Origin: Frankiaceae bacterium
GTDB taxonomy: Bacteria; Actinomycetota; Actinomycetes; BP-191
Direction of reading: 5' to 3'
NCBI GenBank assembly: GCA_035556555.1
Contig: DATMES010000002.1
Coordinates: 62,001 to 126,000, forward strand
Length of the DNA: 64,000 bases
Shown: positions 6,302 to 14,571 of the stretch, one piece after another
How the letters are laid out: every line of letters begins with the position of its first letter
How positions within the stretch are numbered: the first letter of the stretch is position 1
Translations under genes and position numbers: made by a program
Notes under the pieces: generated by a model
What the model was told of the DNA's origin: nothing
Database searches by the model: none
What the model saw: only the letters and a program-made list of their open reading frames with translations

Positions 6302-8554
6302 ATGTCGAACGACGACGCCGCACACCGCCTCGCCGCGATAGTCACCGCGGCGCAGGACGCGATCTTCGAGGTCGGCAAGGACGGCCTCGTCACGTTGTGG
6401 AACCCCGCCGCCGAACGGCTGTTCGGCTGGTCCGCGACGGAGGCCGTCGGCATGCCCGTCGCGCGCCTCGTCCCGCCTGACCGCATGGCCGAGTCGACGG
6501 TGAGCAGGGACGCCGCCCGCACCGGGCAGGCGCCGGCGCCGTACGAGACGGTGCGGCAGGCGAAGGACGGCACGCTCGTACCCGTCTCGATCGTCGTCTC
6601 GCCCGTGCGCTCGGCGACGGGGGAGCCGGAGTCCGCGGCGGTCGTCCTCCGCGACCTCAGGCCGCTGGCCGAGAGCCGTGCCGAGCTGGCCGCGAGCGAG
6701 GCCCGGTTCCGGGCGCTGGTCGAGCGGGCAGGGGACATGTTCGTCATCTGCACTCCCGACGCGGTCATCGGCTACGTCAGCCCGCGGCTGGCCACGCCCG
6801 GCGGCAGGGACCCCGGCGAGCTGGTCGGGATGAGCGCGTTCGCGCTGGTGCACGACGACGACAAGCCGTTCATGCGCGCGGCGTTCGCGGCGTTCGCCGC
6901 CGCGCCGGGCGCGCACGAGCCGGTGCTCGTCCGCGGCGTCGACGCGGTCGGCGGCATCCGCTGGTACCACCTGATCGCGACCAACCTCGTCGACCTGCCG
7001 GCGGTCGGCGGCATCGTCATCGTGGTGCAGGACGTCACCGAGCAGCAGGCGCTGCGCGACGAGCTGGCGCTGTACGCGCGGCACGACCGCCTCACCGGCT
7101 TCCCGACCCGCGCCGCGCTGCCCGACGAGCTGGCGCGGCTGCGCGAGCGGCACCCAGGCCGTACGGCGGTCGTCGTCGTCGAGGTCGACGGCGTCCGCGC
7201 GGTGCAGCGCGAGGCGGGGCACGTCGCCGCCGACGCCGCCCGCCGCGCCCTGGCCGAACGCCTCTGCGGTGCCGTCGCCGACGGAGACGTCGTCGCGCGG
7301 CTCGGCGGGGAGACGTTCGCCGTCGTCCGCGGCGGCGTCGAGGACGACGCGGCCGCGCGCAGGCTCGGCGCCGACGTCGTGGGCGCGGCAGGCGAGCCGG
7401 TCGCCGTGCACGGCAGGGTCTGGGCGCTCACCGCGACCGCCGGCGTCGCGGTGTCGGCCGGCGCCGACGCCGACTCGCTGGTGCGCGACGCCGACCTCGC
7501 GCGGTACGAGGCCATGACGCGCGGCACCGGCCGCGCCGAGCTGTTCGCGCCCGCGCTGCAGAAGGCCGTCAGCGACCGGATGACGCTGACCAGCACGCTG
7601 CGCAAGGGCCTGTCCGAGGACGCGCTGCGGCTGGAGTTCCAGCCCGCCGTACGTCTCGACGACGGCGTCGCGGTCGGCGCGGAGGCGCTGGTGCGCTGGC
7701 GCGCGCCGGACGGCGCGCTGCTGGCGCCGGAGACGTTCCTCCCCGCGGCAGTCGCCAGCGGCCTGATGCCGGCGGTCAGCGAGTGGGTGCTGCGTGCGGC
7801 CTGCGCGGCCGCGGCGGCGTGGCGGGCGGACCCGCTGCCGTACGTCGCCGTCAACCTCTCCGCGCGCGAGCTGGTGGGCGACTCGATCGTCGCGGCCGTG
7901 AAGTACGCGCTCGACGCCGCCGGCCTGGCCCCCGAGCGGCTCGTGCTGGAGGTCAACGAGGCCGCGGTCGTCCGCGAGGGCGGGCTGACGGGGGTCCTCG
8001 AGGCGCTGACCGCGCTCGGCGTGCGGGTGGCGTTCGACGGCGCGGGCGTCGGGTCGATCGTCTACCTGAAGCGCCTGCCCGTGTCGATGCTCAAGATCGG
8101 GCCTGAGTTCATCGCGGGGCTCGGCGAGGACGACGACGACGCGATCGTCGCGAGCCTGCTCAACCTCTCCGACGCCATCGGCATCGACGTCGTCGCCGTC
8201 GGCGTCGAGACGGGTGAGCAGCGGGCGCTGCTCGCGCAGCTCGGCTGCCGTGTCGCGCAGGGGTACCTCCTCGGCAGGCCCGCCGCCGAGCCGCAGTGGA
8301 CGACCGTGCCCGCGGGGAAGCCGGCGGGCACGCGGCGGGCGTTCCGGCACGCGCCCGCGCTCGACCCCGTCGTCGTCGCGCGGATCCGCTCGCTCATGCG
8401 CGAGGGCGCGTCGCTCTACACGATCGCGGCGGCGTTGAACGGCGAGCGGCTCGCCCACCCGGAGGAGCGGCGCTGGCACCCGCGCGCGGTCGCGCGCGCC
8501 ATCGCGACGGCGCCCGAGCTGGCCGGCCCGCGCGAGCGGTGGACGGTGTTGTGA
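6302..8554 (+). CDS. PAS-PAS-GGDEF-EAL protein with degenerate catalytic sites and recombinase-like tail
   Basis: Cytoplasmic signalling protein, 750 residues. Order: PAS (about 10-115), PAS (about 135-250), GGDEF-like (about 255-405), EAL-like (about 420-660), then a tail (about 690-740) of the recombinase helix-turn-helix type (YTIAAALNGERLAHPEERRW). The GGDEF loop reads GGETF (335-339). In the EAL domain the EAL triplet is kept (461-463) but the metal-binding DD of DDFGTG is reduced to D579-G580 (FDGAGVGS), and the glutamate of AEGVE is Val633. Both enzymatic activities are therefore probably lost, leaving a sensor or binding role. ATG 6302 is preferred to the adjacent GTG 6299 because of the GGGGGAG spacing. 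The next gene has the same tail with intact sites. Confidence 0.88.
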   Translation: MSNDDAAHRLAAIVTAAQDAIFEVGKDGLVTLWNPAAERLFGWSATEAVGMPVARLVPPDRMAESTVSRDAARTGQAPAPYETVRQAKDGTLVPVSIVVSPVRSATGEPESAAVVLRDLRPLAESRAELAASEARFRALVERAGDMFVICTPDAVIGYVSPRLATPGGRDPGELVGMSAFALVHDDDKPFMRAAFAAFAAAPGAHEPVLVRGVDAVGGIRWYHLIATNLVDLPAVGGIVIVVQDVTEQQALRDELALYARHDRLTGFPTRAALPDELARLRERHPGRTAVVVVEVDGVRAVQREAGHVAADAARRALAERLCGAVADGDVVARLGGETFAVVRGGVEDDAAARRLGADVVGAAGEPVAVHGRVWALTATAGVAVSAGADADSLVRDADLARYEAMTRGTGRAELFAPALQKAVSDRMTLTSTLRKGLSEDALRLEFQPAVRLDDGVAVGAEALVRWRAPDGALLAPETFLPAAVASGLMPAVSEWVLRAACAAAAAWRADPLPYVAVNLSARELVGDSIVAAVKYALDAAGLAPERLVLEVNEAAVVREGGLTGVLEALTALGVRVAFDGAGVGSIVYLKRLPVSMLKIGPEFIAGLGEDDDDAIVASLLNLSDAIGIDVVAVGVETGEQRALLAQLGCRVAQGYLLGRPAAEPQWTTVPAGKPAGTRRAFRHAPALDPVVVARIRSLMREGASLYTIAAALNGERLAHPEERRWHPRAVARAIATAPELAGPRERWTVL

Positions 8555-8572
8555 CCAGCCCAGGGCCCTCCG

Positions 8573-8626
8573 CACTGGGCCGGACGGCCCCTCGTCCGCT
8601 GGGCAGGACGGACCATGTCCCTGGGC
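8573..8626 (+). promoter_or_regulatory. Degenerate tandem TGGGC units upstream of the REC-EAL gene
   Basis: Three units reading CACTGGGC (8573), CGCTGGGC (8597) and CCCTGGGC (8619), each of the first two followed by GGACGG, at 24- and 22-nt spacing. They lie between the two EAL genes, 60-190 bp before the second start. A similar pair (GCTGGGCGGACG...CCCTGGGCAC) lies at about 4790-4817 before the TasA-like gene. An operator array is possible; chance in GC-rich DNA is not excluded. Confidence 0.3.
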
Positions 8627-8763
8627 GCTTCGGATGGTGTGCGTGGACATGTGGCCTTGGCCTCATTTGACCGGGTTGAGCCATGGTGGGCGCGGTCGTG
8701 CCGGACGAGACTCGGTCGCAGAGCGGCTCCAGTCCAGTGGCCGCCACACGCACGGGGGCCTCG

Positions 8764-11700
8764 ATGGTCACGTCCGCACTGCGCCTCCCCGACCCGAGGT
8801 CCGTCACCAAGGTCCTCCTCGTCGAGGACAGCCCCGGCGACGCCGGTCTCATCAAGAACGCGCTGGGCACCGCCCAGCTCGAGGTGGTCTGGGTCGAGTC
8901 GCTGCGGGCGGCCACGGCACACGCGCGGACCACGCCACCCGACTGCACGGTGCTCGACCTCGGGCTGCCCGACGCCGACGGGTTCGAGGCGCTCGAGTCG
9001 CTGCGCCGTACGGTGCCCACGGTCCCCGTCGTCGTCCTCACCGGCGACTCCGACCCGCAGCGCGGCGTCGAGGCGGTCAAGCGCGGCGCCGACGACTACC
9101 TGCACAAGGGCGACCTCAACGCGCGGATGCTGCGGCGGACCGTCGAGTTCGCCATCGAACGCCGCCGCGCCAGGACGGCGTTGCGGCGCAGCGAGTCGTT
9201 CGCCAGGCACGTCCTCGCGGGGCTCGGCGAGGGCGTCGTCGTGCACGACGCCGAGGGCAGGCTCGTCACCGCCAACGCCGCCGCGCTGCGCCTGCTCGGT
9301 CGCGCGCTCGACGACCCGTCGGGCGACTCGGCGCGCGCCGGCTGGCGCGTCGTCCGGCTCGACGGCTCCGTCGTCGCGTCCGAGGACTTCCCGAACGCCG
9401 TCACGTTGCGGACCGGCGTGCCCGCCGACGGCCTGCTGCTCGGGATCGTCGGCCCCGACGACACCAGGACGTGGGTCGAGGTCAACGCGCACCTGCTCGC
9501 CGACGACGAGCGCAGCGAGCCGTACGGCGTCGTCACGTCGTACCGCGACGTCACGCGCCGCCTCGAGGCCGAGCGCGCGATCCGGTTCCAGGCGGCGCTG
9601 CTCGACGCGGCCGGCCAGGCCATCGTCGCGAGCGACCCGCCGGGCCGCCTCGTCTACTGGAACACCGCCGCCGCGGACATGTTCGGCTGGGCCGGCGACG
9701 CGCCGCGCGGCCAGGACCTCGACGAGGTCATGAGCGTGCGGTGGTCGCCGGAGCAGCGCGCGGAGCGCGCCGCCGCGCTCGACGCCGACCGCGCCTGGTC
9801 GGCCGAGGCCACGCTGACGACGGCGGGGTCGCCGCGGTACGCCGCGCTGACGTACACGACGCTGCGCGACGCGGCGGGCGAGCGGATGGCGACGATCACC
9901 GTCTGCACCGACGTCACCGAGCGCACGCTCGCGCAGGACGGCATGCGGCTGCTCTCCGCGATCGTCGCGTCCACCGCCGACGCCGTCATCGGCACGACGC
10001 CCGACGGCGTCATCACGAGCTGGAACGAGGCCGCGGAACGCCTGCTCGGCTACACCGCCGACGAGGTCCTCGGCCGCGGCATGACGATCCTCATCGGCTC
10101 CGGCGACGCCGACGACACGAGCCTGCTGCTGCGCAGCATCGCCCGCGGCGAGGCGGTGAAGAACGTCGAGACCGTCCGCACCCGCAAGGACGGCGAGCGC
10201 GTGTCCGTGTCGATCACGGTGTCGCCGGTGTACGACTGCGACGGCAACCTCACCGGCACCTCGACCATCGCCCGCGACATCCGCGACCGCAACAGGATGC
10301 TCGGGGAGCTGCGCCACTCGGCGCTGCACGACTCGCTCACCGGCCTGCCCAACCGCCAGCTGCTCACAGACAGGCTCGCCCAGGCCGGCGCGCGGGCGCG
10401 GCGCAACGGCGGCGCCGTCGCGGTGCTGTTCGTGGACCTCGACCACTTCAAGCTCATCAACGACGCCGCGGGCCACGAGGTCGGCGACAAGGTGCTCGTC
10501 GAGGTGGCCGCGCGCATCACGAGCGCGGTCCGCGCAGACGACACCGTGGCGCGGTTCGGCGGCGACGAGTTCGTCGTCGTCTGCGGCGACGGCTCGGTGG
10601 GCACGGCGTCGTACACCGCTCAGCGGGTGCTCGCGACGCTGCGCGACCCGATCGAGGTCGAGGACCAGCGGCTGCACGTGTCCGCGAGCATCGGCATCGC
10701 GCTGGCGCCGCCGACCGACATCGAGACCCTGCTCAGCTCCGCGGACGCGGCGATGTACGACGCGAAGGCGCGCGGGCGGTCGCGGGTGCGGCTGTTCGAC
10801 TCGACGCTGGCGCAGGAGGCGGCGGAGCGGCTCGAGCTGTCCAACGACCTGCGCGACGCGCTGGCAGGCGACGAGCTCGTGCTGCACTACCAGCCGATCG
10901 TCGACCTCGCGACGGGCGCGCTGCTCGGCATGGAGGCGCTGGCGCGCTGGAACCACCCCCGTCGCGGTCACCTGTCACCGGAGCACTTCGTCGGGCTCGC
11001 CGACGAGATCGGCCTCTCCGGCGTGCTCGACCGCTGGGCACTGCGCCGCGGCACCGAGGAGATGGCCGCGCTGCGCGCCGCGGGCGCCGTACCGCAGGAC
11101 TGCTACGTCTCCGTCAACGTCACCGCGCGCAGCCTGCGCGACGCGACGCTGGAGCGCTACGTCACCGACGTCGTCGCGGCGTCCGCGCTGCCGCCGGGCT
11201 CACTCGTCCTCGAGCTCACAGAGACCGGCCTCATGGACGACCCCGTCGAGGCGCGCGAGCTCATGGTGCGGCTGCGCGACGCGGGCATCGGCGTCGCCAT
11301 CGACGACTTCGGCACGGGGTACTCGTCGCTCGCGTACCTGGGGCGGTTCTCCGTGGCGACGTTGAAGATCGACAGGTCGTTCGTGGAGCGGATGCTCGAC
11401 AGCCACGACGACCTCGCGATCGTCGCGGCCATCAGCGACCTCGCCCGCGCCGTCGGCGTCCGTACGGTCGCGGAGGGCATCGAGAGCGAGGAGCAGGCGC
11501 AGCTGCTGCGCAGGCTCGGCTGCCACGCGGGCCAGGGGTTCGTGTGGGCCGCGGCGGTGCCGGCCGGAGAGGTCGCCGCCCTCGTCGCGCGGCAGTCGCG
11601 CGGCCGGTTTCGCGTCCCCGGCGGTCCGCCGGCCCGCGCCGAACGCCGCGGCGACGACGAGCTCGCCGGCCTGTCGGCGGTGCACGGCTTCACGCGCCTG

Positions 11701-11853
11701 CTCGCCCTGCATCGCGACGGCGCCTCGCCGTCGACGATCGCGGCCGCGCTGAACAACGAGGACTTCCGTACGCCGCGCGGCCAGCGCTGGCACCGGCTCA
11801 CCGTCGCGAAGGCCCTGGAGGCCGCGGTCAGGCCGTACGTCACGCAGGGCTGA
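8764..11853 (+). CDS. REC-PAS-GGDEF-EAL c-di-GMP enzyme with recombinase-like tail
   Basis: Response-regulator-type protein, 1029 residues from ATG 8764; an ATG at 8683 would add 27 residues. Order: receiver (LLVEDSPGDAG, phosphoacceptor in VLDLGLPDADG, Lys in LHKGDL), two or three PAS regions (about 145-550), GGDEF (599-603 intact, FGGDEF), EAL (724-726 intact), DDFGTGYSS with D847-D848, KIDRSF and AEGIES. It should both make and degrade c-di-GMP, or be biased to one by phosphorylation. The last 57 residues (TIAAALNNEDFRTPRGQRW, then LTVAKALE) match the segment that ends many large serine recombinases, an unusual ending for an EAL protein and shared with the upstream gene. A bidirectional terminator follows. 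Confidence 0.9.
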   Translation: MVTSALRLPDPRSVTKVLLVEDSPGDAGLIKNALGTAQLEVVWVESLRAATAHARTTPPDCTVLDLGLPDADGFEALESLRRTVPTVPVVVLTGDSDPQRGVEAVKRGADDYLHKGDLNARMLRRTVEFAIERRRARTALRRSESFARHVLAGLGEGVVVHDAEGRLVTANAAALRLLGRALDDPSGDSARAGWRVVRLDGSVVASEDFPNAVTLRTGVPADGLLLGIVGPDDTRTWVEVNAHLLADDERSEPYGVVTSYRDVTRRLEAERAIRFQAALLDAAGQAIVASDPPGRLVYWNTAAADMFGWAGDAPRGQDLDEVMSVRWSPEQRAERAAALDADRAWSAEATLTTAGSPRYAALTYTTLRDAAGERMATITVCTDVTERTLAQDGMRLLSAIVASTADAVIGTTPDGVITSWNEAAERLLGYTADEVLGRGMTILIGSGDADDTSLLLRSIARGEAVKNVETVRTRKDGERVSVSITVSPVYDCDGNLTGTSTIARDIRDRNRMLGELRHSALHDSLTGLPNRQLLTDRLAQAGARARRNGGAVAVLFVDLDHFKLINDAAGHEVGDKVLVEVAARITSAVRADDTVARFGGDEFVVVCGDGSVGTASYTAQRVLATLRDPIEVEDQRLHVSASIGIALAPPTDIETLLSSADAAMYDAKARGRSRVRLFDSTLAQEAAERLELSNDLRDALAGDELVLHYQPIVDLATGALLGMEALARWNHPRRGHLSPEHFVGLADEIGLSGVLDRWALRRGTEEMAALRAAGAVPQDCYVSVNVTARSLRDATLERYVTDVVAASALPPGSLVLELTETGLMDDPVEARELMVRLRDAGIGVAIDDFGTGYSSLAYLGRFSVATLKIDRSFVERMLDSHDDLAIVAAISDLARAVGVRTVAEGIESEEQAQLLRRLGCHAGQGFVWAAAVPAGEVAALVARQSRGRFRVPGGPPARAERRGDDELAGLSAVHGFTRLLALHRDGASPSTIAAALNNEDFRTPRGQRWHRLTVAKALEAAVRPYVTQG

Positions 11854-11859
11854 AAGACG

Positions 11860-11899
11860 CGGCGGCCGCGCGAGGAGACGCTCCCTCGCGCGGCCGCCG
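11860..11899. terminator. Bidirectional terminator between convergent genes
   Basis: Perfect 16-bp arms (11860-11875 CGGCGGCCGCGCGAGG; 11884-11899) with an 8-nt spacer, followed by TTGTTCTT on the plus strand. It separates the EAL gene from the convergent M28 peptidase gene and probably serves both. Confidence 0.9.
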
Positions 11900-11919
11900 G
11901 TTGTTCTTGCCGGGAGGCG

Positions 11920-13488
11920 TTACGCCTCGTCGTGCTCGTGCTCGTCGTGCAGGCCGCCGCCACCGCCGGTGCCGGTGCCGTCGTTGTCGCCCTGGGCCGG
12001 GCGCTTGAAGTTGCCCTTGCCGCGGACGCCGTTGATGAGCTCGGTGCTCTGCGCGAACGTGATGACCGAGTGCGCGATCGCGTCGGAGTTGGTGTCCAGC
12101 GCGACGTCGGAGTTGTTGTCGTACGTGTCGCACGCCGCGTGGTAGCACGGGTCGAACGCGATGCCGGCCGTGCCGCCGTACTTGGCCGCCTGCGCCGCGG
12201 TCTTGATGCCCTCGGCACCGGTGAACAGGCCGCCTGCGGGGATGCCGATGCCGGCCGCGATGAACGGGCCGTAGTCGGAGCGGCCGTTGAACGGCGACGG
12301 CTCGGCGTGCAGGCCCTGCGACTCGAAGTAGCCGTAGAAGACCCGTTCGATGACGTCCGAGCCCGCCGGGCCGACCGCGCCGGTGCCGGTCGAGTTGTCG
12401 CCGTCGTAGACGAAGCGCGCGAAGTTCGGGGAGCCGACCATGTCGAAGTTCAGGTACAGCGCGATCTTGTCGCGCTCGGCCTGCGGCAGCTGCGCGATGT
12501 AGTACGTGCTGCCGATCAGACCCGACTCCTCGGCGCTCCACCACGCGAAGCGCACCTTGTTGCGCGGGCTGACCTTCGCCATCTGGATCGCGGTCTCGAG
12601 GATCGCCGCGGAGCCCGAGCCGTTGTCGTTGATGCCGGGGCCCGCGGTCACGGAGTCGAGGTGCGCGCCGGTCATGACGACGTTGTTCGGGTCGCCGCCG
12701 GCGGTCTCCGCGAACACGTTGCGCGTCGCGAGGCGCTCCGAGCCCGTGTCCGTACGGACCCGCATGACCGTGGGCTGCGACGCGAGCTGCGCGCGCAGGC
12801 TCTGGCCCAGTGCCTGCGTGATGCCGAGGCCCGGGATCTGCGAGAGGCCGGTCGCGCCGAGGGTGCCGTTCACGACACCGGGGACGTTGTTGTAGACGAG
12901 GATGGCGGTCGCGCCGGCCGCGCGGGCGTTGTCGAGCTTGATGCGGAACGTGCACGAGCCGCCGGGGAAGCCGGCCGGCGTGCCGCGCTCGACCAGCGCG
13001 ATCGTGCCCGCGGAGTAGCCGGACCAGTCGGCGGCGTAGCAGCCGCGCGAGTCGCCGCCCGGCACCGCGAGCGGCGCGGTGACGTCGCCGGAGCCGGAGT
13101 ACGACAGCACGCGGAACTCGACGCCGTTCGTGTACGTGGTGGCGTTCGGCGAGATCTGCTGCATCTGCGACGGCGTGCGCTCGAAGAACGCGTCGTACTC
13201 GAACTCCTGGAACGTCGGCGTGTAGCCCGCCGCGCGGAGCTGCTCGGCGACGTACTCGGCGCTGTTGTCGTAGCCAGGCGTGCCGGCGAAGCGGTTGCCG
13301 CCCGCCGCCGTGGCGATCGACTGGAAAGCCGCCTGGTGCCGGCGTACGCCCTGGAGCGTGACGGCGGAGCGGAGCTTCTCGGAGCTGTTGTTGTTGGGGT
13401 CGGCGTACGCCGACGGAGCGAGAGACGGAGCGAGCAGGGTCGACGCGGCGAGCGCGGCGACGGCGAGACTGCGCAACGAGCGGTTCAA
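11920..13488 (-). CDS. Secreted M28-family zinc aminopeptidase with PA domain
   Basis: Exported peptidase, 522 residues. The start is taken as TTG 13488, which has a perfect AGGAGG site and begins a clear signal peptide (LNRSLRSLAVAALAAS, cleavage near AYA-DP, residue 29). A longer upstream frame runs into hairpin repeat B1 and is not credible. A PA-like insert (about 125-245) precedes the M28 catalytic part, whose two-zinc ligands are all present: H276 (AHLDS), D288 (NDNGSG), E320-E321 (AEESG), D349 (NFDMVG) and H450 (CYHAACDT). It resembles Streptomyces aminopeptidase S. The C-terminus is a Gly run followed by an acidic/His tail (LHDEHEHDEA), which could bind metal. Confidence 0.93.
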   Translation of the reverse strand: MNRSLRSLAVAALAASTLLAPSLAPSAYADPNNNSSEKLRSAVTLQGVRRHQAAFQSIATAAGGNRFAGTPGYDNSAEYVAEQLRAAGYTPTFQEFEYDAFFERTPSQMQQISPNATTYTNGVEFRVLSYSGSGDVTAPLAVPGGDSRGCYAADWSGYSAGTIALVERGTPAGFPGGSCTFRIKLDNARAAGATAILVYNNVPGVVNGTLGATGLSQIPGLGITQALGQSLRAQLASQPTVMRVRTDTGSERLATRNVFAETAGGDPNNVVMTGAHLDSVTAGPGINDNGSGSAAILETAIQMAKVSPRNKVRFAWWSAEESGLIGSTYYIAQLPQAERDKIALYLNFDMVGSPNFARFVYDGDNSTGTGAVGPAGSDVIERVFYGYFESQGLHAEPSPFNGRSDYGPFIAAGIGIPAGGLFTGAEGIKTAAQAAKYGGTAGIAFDPCYHAACDTYDNNSDVALDTNSDAIAHSVITFAQSTELINGVRGKGNFKRPAQGDNDGTGTGGGGGLHDEHEHDEA

Positions 13489-13890
13489 CGTTCCTCCTGG
13501 AGACCCCCGGCGACGTACCTGCCGCAGAGGATGTCCTGGCGGGGGCATGTCCGTAAAGCCCCGATCGTCCCGGTATGGGGGCGACGCGTGACCCGCCGCG
13601 GCCTTCGGGGTGCGTAGTGCGCTTCTTCGCCGCACGAGGCGCAACCGGGTTGGCGCCGGCCTCAGTCGTTCTTTGAAGATCACTACGCGTGAGACCGGCT
13701 GCTGGGCTGCAGGGTTGGGCCGACGCGGGTGCGCGGGGCCTGATGTCGCCGGTCGCCTAACGCATCTCCGGAGAACGTGATCTTGGCGACGTCTGTGCTG
13801 CCCGGACGGCAGAAACGTTGCCAAGATCACGAAAAGCGCACCGAGCCGAGCCGACCGCGCCGAGCCGCGCCGAGCCGACCGCGCGACCCC
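13489..13890. other. 402-bp intergenic stretch between M28 peptidase and regX3
   Basis: No gene is supported here. It holds the 5' leader and promoter of the leftward M28 gene (within about 13489-13700), hairpin repeat B1 (13776-13831) and, next to the regX3 stop, a 16-bp direct repeat GCCGAGCCGACCGCGC at 13845-13860 and 13869-13884 in a GCCGA-rich tract. Confidence 0.7.
13776..13831. repeat. Intergenic hairpin repeat, family B, copy 1
   Basis: A 56-bp element with 17-bp arms (13776-13792 CGTGATCTTGGCGACGT; 13815-13831 ACGTTGCCAAGATCACG), one G-T mismatch. Same family as copies at 16524, 47223, 63431 and 63757. It lies downstream of the regX3 stop. Confidence 0.92.
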
Positions 13891-14571
13891 CTACGCGTCG
13901 AACTTGTAGCCGAGGCCGCGCACGGTCGTGACGTAGCGCGGGTTGCCGGGGTCGGGCTCGATCTTGGCGCGCAGGCGCTTCACGTGGACGTCGAGCGTCT
14001 TCGTGTCGCCGACGTACTCCGCGCCCCACACCCGGTCGATGAGCTGCCCGCGGGTGACGACGCGGCCGGCGTTGCGCAGCAGCACCTCCAGCAGCTCGAA
14101 CTCCTTGAGCGGGAACGACGTCGCGACGCCGTTCACCGTGACGACGTGCCGGTCGACGTCGAGGCGTACGGGCCCCGCTTCCAGCACGCCGGGCAGCAGG
14201 TCCTCCTCCTCGCCGTGTCTGCGCAGCACTGCGCGGATGCGCGCGACGAGCTCGCGCGAGGAGAACGGCTTGGTGACGTAGTCGTCCGCGCCGAGCTCGA
14301 GCCCGACCACCTTGTCGATCTCGCTGTCGCGGGCGGTGAGCATGATGACGGGGACGTTCGAACGCTGCCGCAGCGTCCTGCACACCTCCGTGCCGGACAT
14401 GCCCGGGAGCATGAGGTCGAGGAGTACGAGGTCGGGCCCTACACGGTCGAACTCCGTCAGCGCCGCCGGCCCCGTCTCCGCGACGGTGACCTCGAACCCC
14501 TCCTTGCGCAGCATGAACGACAGCGGCTCGGAGAACGACGGCTCGTCCTCCACGACCAGGACGTGCGTCAC
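13891..14571 (-). CDS. regX3: Response regulator RegX3, phosphate-starvation type
   Basis: OmpR/PhoB-family transcription factor, 226 residues. Receiver domain with VVEDEPS, phosphoacceptor D52 (LLDLMLPG), T in MLTARDS and K in YVTKPF; C-terminal winged helix with FPLKEFELLEVLL, TRGQLIDRVWG, VDVHVKRLRAKIE-like TLDVHVKRLRAKIE and RGLGYKF. GTG at 14571 overlaps the TGA of the kinase gene by 4 nt, so kinase and regulator are coupled. Beside phoU and pstSCAB it is expected to bind the 11-nt repeats at 15766-15809 and 16629-16661. Confidence 0.95.
   Translation of the reverse strand: MTHVLVVEDEPSFSEPLSFMLRKEGFEVTVAETGPAALTEFDRVGPDLVLLDLMLPGMSGTEVCRTLRQRSNVPVIMLTARDSEIDKVVGLELGADDYVTKPFSSRELVARIRAVLRRHGEEEDLLPGVLEAGPVRLDVDRHVVTVNGVATSFPLKEFELLEVLLRNAGRVVTRGQLIDRVWGAEYVGDTKTLDVHVKRLRAKIEPDPGNPRYVTTVRGLGYKFDA

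Noticed and set aside
13489-13830. N-terminal extension of the M28 peptidase starting MILATFLPSG
   Set aside because: It begins inside hairpin repeat B1 and lacks a ribosome site; TTG 13488 has AGGAGG and starts a signal peptide. Similar MILATF... openings elsewhere are translations of the same repeat.
13845-13884. GCCGAGCCGACCGCGC direct repeat as a CRISPR or integration site
   Set aside because: Only two units in a low-complexity GCCGA tract next to a gene end; no spacers or integrase.
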